Both the position numbers and the translations under genes were made by a program. Positions 1 through 6,629 of a stretch of DNA of 8,082 nt are shown here, piece by piece. How positions within the stretch are numbered: the first letter of the stretch is position 1; every line of letters begins with the position of its first letter. A model generated the notes under the pieces. The model was not told the DNA's origin. It worked only from the letters and a program-made list of their open reading frames with translations, and did not search any database. Source of the DNA: an uncultured Vogesella sp. (GTDB taxonomy: Bacteria > Pseudomonadota > Gammaproteobacteria > Burkholderiales > Chromobacteriaceae); assembly GCA_946479405.1 (NCBI GenBank), contig CAMLGD010000151.1:1-8082 (forward strand). The letters run 5' to 3'.

Positions 1-353
1 TGAAAATGGAATACGCCGAGCTGCTGCGCCGCGCCGACGCCATCTTCATCGAAGAGCTGCGCAACACCGTGGATGAAAAAACCGGCAAGAACTGGTACGA
101 GCTGACCAGTCAGGCCTTCGCGGTATTCCTGCCGGTAAAATCGGTGGGCGTAATGGGCGACGGTCGCACCTACGACTACGTGGTGGCACTGCGCGCGGTG
201 GTAACCAGCGACTTCATGACTGCACACTGGGCGGAGCTGCCGTACAGCCTGCTCGGCCGCGCCTCCAACCGCATCATCAACGAAGTACGCGGCATCAACC
301 GCGTGGTCTACGATGTGAGCGGCAAGCCGCCGGCAACCATCGAGTGGGAATAA
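1..353 (+). CDS. guaA: GMP synthase (glutamine-hydrolysing), C-terminal part; 5' end outside window
   Basis: This is the last 116 codons of GMP synthase, read in the frame that starts at base 3 and ending at TAA 351-353. The enzyme aminates XMP to GMP using glutamine and ATP in the cytosol, the last step of guanine nucleotide synthesis. The part seen is the C-terminal dimerisation domain. The diagnostic stretches are [32 protein letters not shown] and the invariant ending [11 protein letters not shown], which match E. coli GuaA closely. The amidotransferase and ATP-pyrophosphatase domains lie upstream of the window. The ATG at base 6 is an internal methionine, not a start. A bidirectional terminator follows 23 bases after the stop, so guaA is the last gene of its transcript. 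Confidence 0.97.
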   Translation, partial: KMEYAELLRRADAIFIEELRNTVDEKTGKNWYELTSQAFAVFLPVKSVGVMGDGRTYDYVVALRAVVTSDFMTAHWAELPYSLLGRASNRIINEVRGINRVVYDVSGKPPATIEWE

Positions 354-358
354 GCCCT

Positions 359-368
359 TGCGGCCAAC
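359..368 (+). repeat. 10-mer repeat TGCGGCCAAC, copy 1
   Basis: This exact copy lies between the guaA stop codon (353) and the terminator hairpin (377). It is one of nine exact copies in the window. Flanking bases are not shared with the other copies, so the conserved unit is 10 bases. Confidence 0.8.
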
Positions 369-376
369 TCTGCAGT

Positions 377-406
377 AAAAAACGCCCGCTTAGCGGGCGT
401 TTTTTT
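377..406 (+). terminator. Bidirectional rho-independent terminator between guaA and phhA
   Basis: The hairpin has an 8-bp perfect stem (ACGCCCGC 382-389 with GCGGGCGT 393-400) and the loop TTA. It is flanked by five or six A on the left and seven T (400-406) on the right. Read on the + strand it ends guaA with a U-tract. Read on the - strand the A-run becomes a U-tract, so it also ends phhA, whose stop is 36 bases away. The A and T runs can pair and lengthen the stem. Confidence 0.93.
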
Positions 407-441
407 GGCTGGCGGCAACACTTGCACCGGCAACAAGCACT

Positions 442-1329
442 TTACGCGTCGGCAGTATCGGCCCAGCCCACACGGTTGCCAACATGGAAGATGCGGTCGT
501 GCGCATCGATCTCGCCGGCACCCAGCACCCCCTGCTGCTCCACCGCATGGTACAGCGGGGTGAAGTCCGGCGCAGTGGCCTCGAACAGCTGCTGGAAGCT
601 GTCGATGACGAAGTAGGTCTTCTGGAAGGTGTCGATGCGGTAACGGGTGCGCATGATGCGCTGCAGGTCGAAGCCGACGCGGTTGGGGCTGTCGCTTTCC
701 AGGCTGTACACCGACTCCGACTTGCTGGACACGATGCCGGCACCGTAGATGCGCATACCCTGCGGCGTGTTGATCAGACCGAACTCCACCGTATACCAGT
801 ACAGCCGCGCCAGCAAAGGCAGGAAGCCCAGGTGCTTGGCCTTCATGCCACCCTTGCCGTAGGCCTCCAGATAGTCGGCAAACACCGGGTTGATCAGCAG
901 CGGCACATGGCCGAACAGATCGTGGAATACGTCCGGCTCCTGCAGGTAATCCAGCTGGTGCGGCTCACGCAGCCACCAGGTCACAGGAAAGCGACGGTTG
1001 GCCAGGTGTTCGAAGAACACGTCGTCCGGAATCAGCCCCGGCACCGCCACGATGCGCCAGCCGGTGGCAGCCAGCAATTTCTTGTTCAGGCGGGCAAAGT
1101 CCGGCACCTGGTCGGCATCCACTTCCAGTGCGGCCAACCCTTGCAGGAACTCGTCACAGGCGCGGCCCGGCAGCATCTCGCTCTGGCGACGGTACAGCGT
1201 GGCCCAGGTCTGGTGATCCTCGGCGGTATAGCGATCCAGCGGTTGCGGCAGGGTAAAATCCGCCGCGTGCGTCAGCCCCTGGTTCTTGCGCACGGTAATG
1301 TCCGGCACCGTGTAGGTATTCATATCCAT
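442..1329 (-). CDS. phhA: Phenylalanine-4-hydroxylase (phenylalanine 4-monooxygenase)
   Basis: This 295-residue protein is a bacterial aromatic amino acid hydroxylase. The family converts phenylalanine to tyrosine with O2 and a tetrahydropterin at a mononuclear non-heme iron in the cytosol, the entry step of phenylalanine catabolism. The protein is nearly the same length as the 297-residue C. violaceum enzyme. It shares long blocks with it (GLIPDDVFFEHLANRRFPVT, RIDTFQKTYFVIDSF). The iron ligands are His136 and His141 (FHDLFGH) and Glu182 (YTVEFG), which equal His138, His143 and Glu184 of C. violaceum PAH. There is no regulatory ACT domain, as usual in bacteria. I chose the ATG at 1327-1329 because a GAGAGA stretch lies about 7 bases upstream; an in-frame ATG two codons on (1321-1323) is the alternative. 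The gene is probably monocistronic: it is divergent from the Lrp-type regulator and followed by a terminator. No pterin carbinolamine dehydratase gene (phhB) lies beside it. Confidence 0.97.
   Translation of the reverse strand: MDMNTYTVPDITVRKNQGLTHAADFTLPQPLDRYTAEDHQTWATLYRRQSEMLPGRACDEFLQGLAALEVDADQVPDFARLNKKLLAATGWRIVAVPGLIPDDVFFEHLANRRFPVTWWLREPHQLDYLQEPDVFHDLFGHVPLLINPVFADYLEAYGKGGMKAKHLGFLPLLARLYWYTVEFGLINTPQGMRIYGAGIVSSKSESVYSLESDSPNRVGFDLQRIMRTRYRIDTFQKTYFVIDSFQQLFEATAPDFTPLYHAVEQQGVLGAGEIDAHDRIFHVGNRVGWADTADA
1129..1138 (+). repeat. 10-mer repeat TGCGGCCAAC, copy 2
   Basis: This exact copy lies inside phhA. On the coding strand it reads TTG GCC GCA and encodes Leu-Ala-Ala at the GLAALEV segment (residues about 64-70). 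Confidence 0.8.
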
Positions 1330-1351
1330 GGCGTTGTCTCTCGATGTGTCT

Positions 1352-1364
1352 GGCAGTGGCTGCC
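1352..1364. promoter_or_regulatory. Small perfect dyad in the phhA leader
   Basis: GGCAG-TGG-CTGCC is a 5-bp perfect inverted repeat with a 3-base centre. It lies 22 bases before the phhA start codon and just downstream of the proposed phhA -10. It could be an operator half of the divergent region or a small hairpin in the phhA leader. It is too short to be firm. Confidence 0.3.
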
Positions 1365-1373
1365 TATGTTTCG

Positions 1374-1379
1374 AGTGTA
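1374..1379 (-). promoter_or_regulatory. Possible phhA -10 element
   Basis: On the - strand the hexamer reads TACACT (4 of 6 to TATAAT), about 45 bases upstream of the phhA ATG. Seventeen bases further upstream is GCCAAC, which is a poor -35 and is part of repeat copy 3. A weak -35 would fit a promoter that needs an activator such as the adjacent Lrp-type protein. This is inferred by eye only. Confidence 0.3.
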
Positions 1380-1396
1380 GGTGCAAGCGCGTGCGC

Positions 1397-1406
1397 GTTG
1401 GCCGCA
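1397..1406 (-). repeat. 10-mer repeat GTTGGCCGCA, copy 3 (intergenic)
   Basis: This exact copy is in the inverse orientation, inside the phhA/regulator control region. It lies just upstream of the proposed regulator -35 and overlaps the place where a phhA -35 would be. Confidence 0.75.
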
Positions 1407-1410
1407 TGAT

Positions 1411-1439
1411 TTGAATTTTGACGCCGTGTTTTGCATACT
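1411..1439 (+). promoter_or_regulatory. Likely promoter of the Lrp/AsnC-family regulator
   Basis: TTGAAT (1411-1416) is a -35 candidate, followed by a 17-base spacer and the -10 candidate CATACT (1434-1439). Each matches consensus at 4 of 6. Transcription would start near 1446, giving a short leader of about 16-25 bases. The -10 lies within one arm of the TGCATAC/GTATGCA inverted repeat, which suggests autorepression. Confidence 0.45.
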
Positions 1440-1466
1440 TCCCGCACACAAACTCATTGGTATGCA
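1432..1466. promoter_or_regulatory. Candidate operator: inverted repeat TGCATAC/GTATGCA
   Basis: TGCATAC (1432-1438) and GTATGCA (1460-1466) are perfect 7-bp inverted copies whose centres are 28 bases apart. The first covers the proposed -10 of the regulator gene. The second covers the upstream candidate start codon at 1462. Lrp/AsnC proteins bind as dimers of dimers or octamers to spaced dyads near their own promoters, so this is a plausible autoregulatory site. The assignment is inference. Confidence 0.35.
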
Positions 1467-1953
1467 CAAAATGCGCGGAATCGAGCTGGACCGTTACGAC
1501 TACCAGATCCTGGAGGCGCTGCAGAAGGACGCGCGCGCCACGCATCAGAAGCTGGCACAGGAGGTGCCGCTGTCTGCATCGCAGATCGGCCGCCGCATCC
1601 AGCGGCTGGAAGAAGCCGGCATCATCCAGGGCTATCACATCGCCTTGCGCCCCGACCTGTTGGACCTGTCGGTGACCGCCTTCGCCAACGTCAGCCTGGA
1701 ACGCCACGGCGAGGCATCGATCCGCGAGTTCGCCGCCGCCATCAGCGATCTGCCGGAAGTGCTGGAGTGCTACGCGGTGGCCGGCGAGGCCGACTACTGG
1801 CTGCGCATCGTGGTACAGGATCTGCCATCGCTGTCGCGCTTCGTGATGAACAAGCTGATGACGCTGTCGCTGGTGCGCAGCGTGAAATCCACCGTGGCGC
1901 TGGAGCCGATCAAACACACTACCCGCCTGCCGCTGCAGCCACCGGGTCGCTGA
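1462..1953 (+). CDS. Lrp/AsnC-family transcriptional regulator, probable regulator of phhA
   Basis: This 163-residue protein has the standard Lrp/AsnC build. A winged helix-turn-helix lies at about residues 8-60, with the core HQKLAQEVPLSASQIGRRIQRLEEAGII pattern at 28-55 seen in two parts: the positioning helix LAQEV and the recognition helix SASQIGRRIQRL. A RAM effector-binding domain follows at about 70-150, with the family's G-x-x-DY loop (AGEADYW, about 107-113). Family members form dimers and octamers and sense amino acids. Being divergent from phhA at 132 bases strongly suggests control of phenylalanine use, with phenylalanine or tyrosine as likely effector (inference). The start is uncertain: ATG 1462 or ATG 1471 (MRGIELD, nearer the usual family N-terminus). 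Neither has a clear Shine-Dalgarno site. The GTG at 1381 is rejected because it would put the promoter inside the gene. Confidence 0.93.
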   Translation: MHKMRGIELDRYDYQILEALQKDARATHQKLAQEVPLSASQIGRRIQRLEEAGIIQGYHIALRPDLLDLSVTAFANVSLERHGEASIREFAAAISDLPEVLECYAVAGEADYWLRIVVQDLPSLSRFVMNKLMTLSLVRSVKSTVALEPIKHTTRLPLQPPGR

Positions 1954-1973
1954 TGCGGCCAACGTTGGCCGCA
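1954..1973. repeat. Head-to-head pair of the 10-mer (copies 4 and 5): perfect 20-base palindrome
   Basis: TGCGGCCAAC (1954-1963) is joined without spacer to GTTGGCCGCA (1964-1973). The palindrome starts at the base directly after the regulator's TGA (1951-1953). The RNA could form a hairpin, but no T-run follows on the + strand, so it is at best a weak terminator for this gene. Inverted pairs of uptake sequences at gene ends are typical of Neisseria, and this arrangement resembles them. Confidence 0.85.
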
Positions 1974-1983
1974 GACAGGCAAT

Positions 1984-2011
1984 AAAAACGGGCCGGTGAG
2001 TCACCGGCCCG
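1984..2011 (-). terminator. Rho-independent terminator of pepN
   Basis: CGGGCCGGTG (1989-1998) pairs perfectly with CACCGGCCCG (2002-2011) around the loop AGT. On the - strand the stem is followed by a U-tract from the A-run 1984-1988. The hairpin begins 29 bases after the pepN stop. On the + strand no T-run follows, so it serves mainly pepN. Confidence 0.9.
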
Positions 2012-2039
2012 CGCTTACGCTAGCGTGCAAGGCAGCCGT

Positions 2040-4673
2040 TTAGGCCGACAAGTTCTTCGACACGATTTCGTACACATCCTTGGACAAACCATCCTTGGCC
2101 AGGATGCGCTGCAGTTCACGCGTCATCAGGTCGCGGCGCAGCGGCTCCAGCTTCTGACGACGATTGAACAGCGACACGATGCGGCTGGCCACCTGCGGAT
2201 TGATGGCGTCCAGCGCCAGCACCTGGTCCACCAGGAAGCGGTAACCGGAGCCGTCTTCGGCATGGAAGTGCAACATGTTGCGGCCGAAGCTGCCCAGCAG
2301 CGCCCGCGCCTTGTTCGGGTTACGCAGGGTGAAGGCCGGATGCGCCATCGCCGCCTTGACGTGCTCCAGCGTGCACGGCAGCTGGCTGCTGGCCACCAGC
2401 GAGAAGAACTTGTCCATCACCAGCGCGTTATCCTGCCAGCGCTCGGCAAACGCCAGATAGCAATTGTCGCGCTCCTCGCTGTCGCGGTCGCGCAGCGCCA
2501 GCATGGCGCCCATCTGGTCGCTCATATTGTTGCTCTGCAGGCACTGCCGCTCGGCGGCCTCCAGCGGCCATGGGTCAGGCAGGCGCGCCAGCATGCCCAG
2601 CGCCAGGTTCTTCAGCGCGCGGCGGCCGGCTTCGGCTGGCTTGTAATCGCGGGTCTGATTGACATCAAACGCTTCTCGCCAGTCGCCACGCAGCGCCTGC
2701 GCCAGGGTATCCAGCACGAAGTCGCGCACGGTGTGGATGGCGGCCGGGTCGGCCTCGTCCACCATTTCCAGGATTTCGGCCTCGGTCGGCAGGCTCAGCA
2801 TCAGCGCCTTGAACGCCGGATCGGCGGCGTGGTCTTCCAGCACCGCGCGGAAGGCATCGATAAAGCCTGCGGCCAACTTCAGCGGCGTACCGGCAGCGTG
2901 ATCGGCCAGCAGCTGGCGCAGCAGACGCTCGGCATAGGCCTGACCGGCCTCCCAGCGGGCGAAAGCATCGCTATCGTTGGCCATCAGGAAGGCCAGTTCG
3001 CTATCGTGCCAGGCAAAAGACAGCTTCACCGGTGCGGAATAGCCGCGCAACAGCGACGGTACCGGCGCGCTGGCCACATTGACGAAGGTGAAAGTCTGCG
3101 CTGCGGCACGCACGTCCAGCACGCGAGTCGTGCCCTGCGCTGCATCCTCACCTTGCAGTTGCAGCGGCAGGTCGCTGCCATCCGGGCCGATCAGGCCGAC
3201 GGCAAACGGGATGTGCAGCGGCAGCTTGTCGCTCTGCCCCGGGGTCGCCGGGCAGCTTTGCTGCACATGCAGGGTGTAGCGTTGCGCCGCGGCATCGTAC
3301 TCGCCGCTGACCGTCAGCAGCGGTGTGCCGGCCTGGCTGTACCACAGCGCAAACTGCGCCAGGTCGGCGTCGTTGGCATCGGCCATGGCGGCGCGGAAGT
3401 CGTCGCAAGTCACCGCCTGGCCGTCATGGCGCTTGAAGTACAGCTGCATGCCCTTCTGGAAGCCGGCTTCGCCCAGCAAGGTGTGGTACATGCGGACCAC
3501 TTCGGCGCCCTTCTCGTACACCGTCATGGTGTAGAAGTTGTTCATCTCGATGTAGCTGTCCGGGCGGATCGGATGCGCGGTGGGGCCGGCATCCTCCGGG
3601 AACTGCAGCTGGCGCAGGTTCTTCACGTCCTGGATGCGCTTCACCGCGCGGCTGTCCAGGTCGGAGCTGAATTCCTGGTCGCGGAACACGGTCAGGCCTT
3701 CCTTCAGCGACAGCTGGAACCAGTCGCGGCAGGTAACGCGGTTGCCGGTCCAGTTGTGGAAGTATTCGTGGCCGATGATGGCTTCCACGCGCTGGAAGTC
3801 GGCATCGGTGGAAGTGTCCTGTCGCGCCAGCACCGCCGAGGTGTTGAAGATGTTGAGGCCCTTGTTCTCCATCGCCCCCATGTTGAAATCGCCCACCGCG
3901 ACGATCATGTAGATGTCGAGGTCGTACTCCAGACCAAAGCGCTCCTCGTCCCACTGCATCGAGCGCTTCACCGCGCCCATGGCGAACGCCACCTTGTCCT
4001 GGTCGGCCGGCACGGTCCAGATTTCCAGCAGTACATTGCGGCCGCTGCGGGTGGTATAGCTGTCGCGCAGCGCGGACAGTTTGCCGGCTACCAGCGCGAA
4101 CAGGTAGGACGGCTTTTTGTAAGGATCAACCCACTTTACCCAGTGGCGCTTCTTGTCCAGCACGCCCTCGCCCACCTTGTTGCCGTTGGACAGCAGCACC
4201 GGGTACTTCGCCTTGTCGGCAATGATGGTGGTGGTGAACTTGGCCATCACGTCCGGACGATCCGGATAGAAGGTGATCTTGCGGAAGCCTTCCGGCTCGC
4301 ACTGGGTATAGAGGTTGCTGCCACCGGACGCATACAGCCCCATCAGGCTGGTATTGGCCACCGGGTCGATCTCGGTCTCCACATCCAGGATGAAGCTGTC
4401 CGGCACGTTGGCGATGCTCAACACGTCGTCGTGCAGCGTGTAGGCATCCGCGGCCAACTTGTCACCGTCCAGCGTCACGCTGGCCAGCTTGGCGCTGCCA
4501 TCCAGCTGCAGCACGTTGGCCGCTGTCGCTGCCGGGTTGCGGCGCATCACCATGCGCGAATGCACACGGGTGAGGGTGTCCTCGATAATGTCGAAAGTCA
4601 GGTCGACCTTGTCCACCAGATAGGCCGGCGGCTGGTAGTCGCTGCGATATTTGATCTGCGGTTGTTGGCTCAT
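2040..4673 (-). CDS. pepN: Aminopeptidase N (M1 family zinc metallopeptidase)
   Basis: This 877-residue protein is a full-length bacterial PepN (E. coli: 870). It removes N-terminal residues from peptides in the cytosol, mostly downstream of ATP-dependent proteases. The exopeptidase motif GAMEN is at 266-270. The zinc site is HEYFH (His302, Glu303, His306) with Glu325 in LKEG. The catalytic tyrosine is Tyr386 (VYEKGAE). All sit exactly five residues past their E. coli equivalents (His297, His301, Glu320, Tyr381). By analogy the order is an N-terminal beta domain (about 1-198), the thermolysin-like domain (to about 440), a small beta domain (to about 545) and a long C-terminal helical domain. 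There is no signal peptide. The ATG at 4671-4673 has AGGA 9 bases upstream. It lies 98 bases after the M61 peptidase gene on the same strand and may share its transcript. Its own terminator follows. Confidence 0.98.
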   Translation of the reverse strand: MSQQPQIKYRSDYQPPAYLVDKVDLTFDIIEDTLTRVHSRMVMRRNPAATAANVLQLDGSAKLASVTLDGDKLAADAYTLHDDVLSIANVPDSFILDVETEIDPVANTSLMGLYASGGSNLYTQCEPEGFRKITFYPDRPDVMAKFTTTIIADKAKYPVLLSNGNKVGEGVLDKKRHWVKWVDPYKKPSYLFALVAGKLSALRDSYTTRSGRNVLLEIWTVPADQDKVAFAMGAVKRSMQWDEERFGLEYDLDIYMIVAVGDFNMGAMENKGLNIFNTSAVLARQDTSTDADFQRVEAIIGHEYFHNWTGNRVTCRDWFQLSLKEGLTVFRDQEFSSDLDSRAVKRIQDVKNLRQLQFPEDAGPTAHPIRPDSYIEMNNFYTMTVYEKGAEVVRMYHTLLGEAGFQKGMQLYFKRHDGQAVTCDDFRAAMADANDADLAQFALWYSQAGTPLLTVSGEYDAAAQRYTLHVQQSCPATPGQSDKLPLHIPFAVGLIGPDGSDLPLQLQGEDAAQGTTRVLDVRAAAQTFTFVNVASAPVPSLLRGYSAPVKLSFAWHDSELAFLMANDSDAFARWEAGQAYAERLLRQLLADHAAGTPLKLAAGFIDAFRAVLEDHAADPAFKALMLSLPTEAEILEMVDEADPAAIHTVRDFVLDTLAQALRGDWREAFDVNQTRDYKPAEAGRRALKNLALGMLARLPDPWPLEAAERQCLQSNNMSDQMGAMLALRDRDSEERDNCYLAFAERWQDNALVMDKFFSLVASSQLPCTLEHVKAAMAHPAFTLRNPNKARALLGSFGRNMLHFHAEDGSGYRFLVDQVLALDAINPQVASRIVSLFNRRQKLEPLRRDLMTRELQRILAKDGLSKDVYEIVSKNLSA
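2868..2877 (+). repeat. 10-mer repeat TGCGGCCAAC, copy 6
   Basis: This exact copy lies inside pepN. On the coding strand it reads TTG GCC GCA and encodes Leu-Ala-Ala in the segment KLAAGFIDA. Confidence 0.8.
4450..4458 (+). repeat. Near copy of the 10-mer (GCGGCCAAC, 9 of 10)
   Basis: The first base of the 10-mer (4449) is C instead of T. On the pepN coding strand it reads TTG GCC GCG and encodes Leu-Ala-Ala in DKLAADAYT (about residues 71-79). Confidence 0.6.
4515..4523 (-). repeat. Near copy of the 10-mer (GTTGGCCGC, 9 of 10)
   Basis: It ends in T (4524) instead of A. In pepN it is read in the other orientation, GCG GCC AAC, and encodes Ala-Ala-Asn in TAANVLQL. It forms a loose inverted pair with the near copy 57 bases away. 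Confidence 0.6.
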
Positions 4674-4701
4674 CTACTTCAATCCTGCAAAGGGTAGGAC
4701 G

Positions 4702-4716
4702 GGGCGCCGTGCGCCC
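4702..4716. other. Hairpin in the M61 gene/pepN gap
   Basis: GGGCGC (4702-4707) pairs with GCGCCC (4711-4716) around CGT, in the 98-base gap before pepN. No T-run follows on the - strand, so it should not fully stop read-through from the M61 gene. It would lie in the pepN leader and might tune processing or translation. No convincing separate pepN promoter is visible in the gap; GATAAA on the - strand near 4724 is a weak -10 without a -35. Confidence 0.35.
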
Positions 4717-4771
4717 GCCTTTATCGTTGTGACGCTGACGCGTCCCCGGTCATGTTCTGTTAACGCAGCGC

Positions 4772-6553
4772 TCAGCCCTTGATCCAGCCGCCGCCGTGTG
4801 TTGCCAGGCGCAGGCGGCAGGTATCGGCCGGCGTGTCCTGCAGCGTAACGCGGAAGCTCAGCAGCTCGTCGCGGCGGAAAGCATGCAGCTTGATGCTGTC
4901 GCCGCTGCGGCAACGACGGATTGCCTTGTCCAGATCCGTCACCTTCAGGCCATCCACGGCAATCACCACATCGCCACCAGCCAGGCCGGCGGTCTGGGCC
5001 GCGCCGCCATCCAGCACAGCGGTCAATCGCACGCCCTGTGCGTCGCTGGCCGTTTTCACCCCCAAGGTTGGCCGCATGGCCACCGGTACGATCTCATCCA
5101 CCACGCAGCCACCATCGCTGGCGCTGTCGGACGACACCAGTTGCATCTCGACCCCCTGCGTGGCCAGCAGTTCCGCCAGCGGCAGCTCGCGGGTGGAGCG
5201 GATCGCCATATCGAAGAATTTGCCCAGCTTGAGGCCGGTAACGTCTTCCGCCACGCGCTCCCATTCATCCTCGGCCAGGCCCTGCCCATCCGCCAGCCAT
5301 TTCTGCCATAGCGCTTGCATCACGCTATCCAGACTCTTGGCGTCAGCCGTATGTTTGCGGATGTGCAAATCCAGCGCCAGCGCCGCCAGCGCGCCCTTGG
5401 TGTAGTAGCTGACGATGCTGTTGGGGCTGTTTTCGTCCTGGCGGTAATACTTGGTCCAGGCATCGAAGCTGGAATCGGCCAGTGTTTGCTTGTTGCGACC
5501 GTTGCCGCGCGCCACCCCGGTAATGGTCTTGGCCAGCAGGCCTAAGTAGCGCTTTTCGTCGATCAAACCGCTGCGCACCAGCGCCAGATCGTCGTAGTAG
5601 GAGGTGATACCCTCGAACGCCCACAGCAACGTGGTGTGGCCTTCGCGGTTCAGATCGTACGGCGTGAACACCGCCGGCTTCATGCGCTTGACGTTCCAGG
5701 TATGGAAGTACTCGTGACTGATCAGGCCCAGCAGCTTGAGGTAGCCATCACCGATGCCGTCCTCACCCGCCTGCGGCAGGTCGTCGCGGCTGGCCACCAG
5801 CGCGGTGGAGGCGCGATGTTCCAGTCCGCCATAGATGTCGCCGCCGACGAACAGCATGAACACGTAGCGTTCGAATGGCGCCGGCTCGCCAAAGAAACGG
5901 ATCTGCCATTCGCAGATGCGTTTGGTGTCTGCGGCCAACCTTTTCAGGTCCGCCTTGTACTTGCCGGAGACGATGAATTCATGCGGCACGCCGCAGGCCT
6001 TGAAGCTGATGCGCTCAAACTCGCCCAGCTCCACCGGGTGATCGATCAGTTCGTCGTAGTTGGCCGCACGATAGTGACCAAAGCCGGATTTCTTGACATC
6101 GACGGCTGGCAGACTGGTGGCTACCTTCCACTTTGCCTGCGCCTTGTCGGCCGGCGGCAGGATCTCTACCGCGCATGGCTCGTTCTCGAAGCCATCAGCC
6201 TGCAGGAACACGCTGGTGCCGTTGTAGAAGCCGCGTTCACCATCCAGATAGGCGCCGCGTACCGACAGGTCGAAGGCATACACGGTGTAATGCACGGTCA
6301 GAGCACCCTTTACCGGCGCCGCCTGCCAACTGTGCTTGTCGAGCTTGCTCAGCGCCACCGCCTGCTTGCCGCTTTCGGCGCGGATCGACACGATATGGCG
6401 GGCAAACTCGCGAATCATGTAGCTACCGGGAATCCACGCCGGCAAGCGCAGCACCTGGCCGGCCACCGCTGGCTGGGCCACGGTCATCGACACTTCGAAC
6501 AGATGCGCCTCGAGTGAGACGGGACGGATGCGATAGCTGACAGCGATAGACAT
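4772..6553 (-). CDS. M61-family metallo-aminopeptidase with C-terminal PDZ domain
   Basis: This 593-residue protein resembles the M61 family, whose type member is the glycyl aminopeptidase of Sphingomonas. The family's zinc site is visible: HEYFH (His280, Glu281, His284) followed by WNVKR, and the third ligand Glu314 in WAFEGITSYYDD. Upstream is YGGLEHR (241-247), comparable to the substrate-binding GGLEH/GAMEN strand of gluzincins. SYYTKG (382-387) is also conserved. The N-terminal part (about 1-170) is a beta-rich domain, and a PDZ domain lies at about 497-572 (GGAAQTAGLAGGDVVIAVDG). No signal peptide or membrane segment is seen, so it is probably cytosolic. The exact substrate cannot be read from sequence. 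I chose ATG 6551-6553 (MSIAVSYRI) because the family begins there and an extended -10 sits 35 bases upstream. No clear Shine-Dalgarno site is visible. pepN follows 98 bases downstream on the same strand. Confidence 0.94.
   Translation of the reverse strand: MSIAVSYRIRPVSLEAHLFEVSMTVAQPAVAGQVLRLPAWIPGSYMIREFARHIVSIRAESGKQAVALSKLDKHSWQAAPVKGALTVHYTVYAFDLSVRGAYLDGERGFYNGTSVFLQADGFENEPCAVEILPPADKAQAKWKVATSLPAVDVKKSGFGHYRAANYDELIDHPVELGEFERISFKACGVPHEFIVSGKYKADLKRLAADTKRICEWQIRFFGEPAPFERYVFMLFVGGDIYGGLEHRASTALVASRDDLPQAGEDGIGDGYLKLLGLISHEYFHTWNVKRMKPAVFTPYDLNREGHTTLLWAFEGITSYYDDLALVRSGLIDEKRYLGLLAKTITGVARGNGRNKQTLADSSFDAWTKYYRQDENSPNSIVSYYTKGALAALALDLHIRKHTADAKSLDSVMQALWQKWLADGQGLAEDEWERVAEDVTGLKLGKFFDMAIRSTRELPLAELLATQGVEMQLVSSDSASDGGCVVDEIVPVAMRPTLGVKTASDAQGVRLTAVLDGGAAQTAGLAGGDVVIAVDGLKVTDLDKAIRRCRSGDSIKLHAFRRDELLSFRVTLQDTPADTCRLRLATHGGGWIKG
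5067..5076 (-). repeat. 10-mer repeat GTTGGCCGCA, copy 7
   Basis: This exact copy lies inside the M61 peptidase gene. On the coding strand it reads across ATG CGG CCA ACC and encodes Met-Arg-Pro-Thr, a different reading frame from the Leu-Ala-Ala copies. Confidence 0.8.
5930..5939 (+). repeat. 10-mer repeat TGCGGCCAAC, copy 8
   Basis: This exact copy lies inside the M61 peptidase gene. On the coding strand it reads TTG GCC GCA and encodes Leu-Ala-Ala in KRLAADTK (about residues 204-211). Confidence 0.8.
6059..6068 (-). repeat. 10-mer repeat GTTGGCCGCA, copy 9
   Basis: This exact copy lies inside the M61 peptidase gene. On the coding strand it reads GCG GCC AAC and encodes Ala-Ala-Asn in YRAANYDEL (about residues 161-169). 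It is 120 bases from copy 8, in the opposite orientation. Confidence 0.8.
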
Positions 6554-6587
6554 GGTGGCAGTCCGAACAAAAACGGAAGAAGCGCGA

Positions 6588-6596
6588 ATTCTAGCA
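6588..6596 (-). promoter_or_regulatory. Extended -10 promoter of the M61 peptidase gene
   Basis: On the - strand the sequence reads TGC-TAGAAT, an extended -10 element with 5 of 6 bases of TATAAT. Transcription would start near 6581 and give a leader of about 28 bases. No good -35 is seen at the right distance, which is common with extended -10 promoters. The FNR-type box centre lies about 55 bases upstream of this start. Confidence 0.55.
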
Positions 6597-6629
6597 CCAG
6601 CCACCCTGAGCTGCGCCTGACCTTACGGC

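Noticed and set aside
1351..1364. TGGCAGTGGCTGCC as a sigma-54 promoter
   Set aside because: The GG to GC distance is too short for the -24/-12 pattern, so I kept it only as a small dyad.
484..1380. A 298-codon open frame on the + strand, opposite phhA
   Set aside because: It is the antisense shadow of phhA. It has no family resemblance, while phhA shows all its iron ligands.
1330..2004. Open extension of the phhA frame far upstream of its ATG on the - strand
   Set aside because: It runs through the intergenic region and antisense to the regulator gene. Known PAH proteins begin near the chosen ATG.
2025..4697. An 890-codon open frame on the + strand, opposite pepN
   Set aside because: It mirrors the pepN codon structure, has low-complexity composition (many Gln, His, Arg, Val) and no recognisable domain. 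Long antisense frames are expected opposite GC-rich genes with strong third-position bias, and pepN is certain.
4702..4716. The GGGCGC/GCGCCC hairpin as a terminator of the M61 gene
   Set aside because: No U-tract follows in the - strand direction.
5636..6517. A 293-codon open frame on the + strand, opposite the M61 peptidase gene
   Set aside because: It is an antisense shadow with biased composition and no domain. The M61 gene carries a complete active site.
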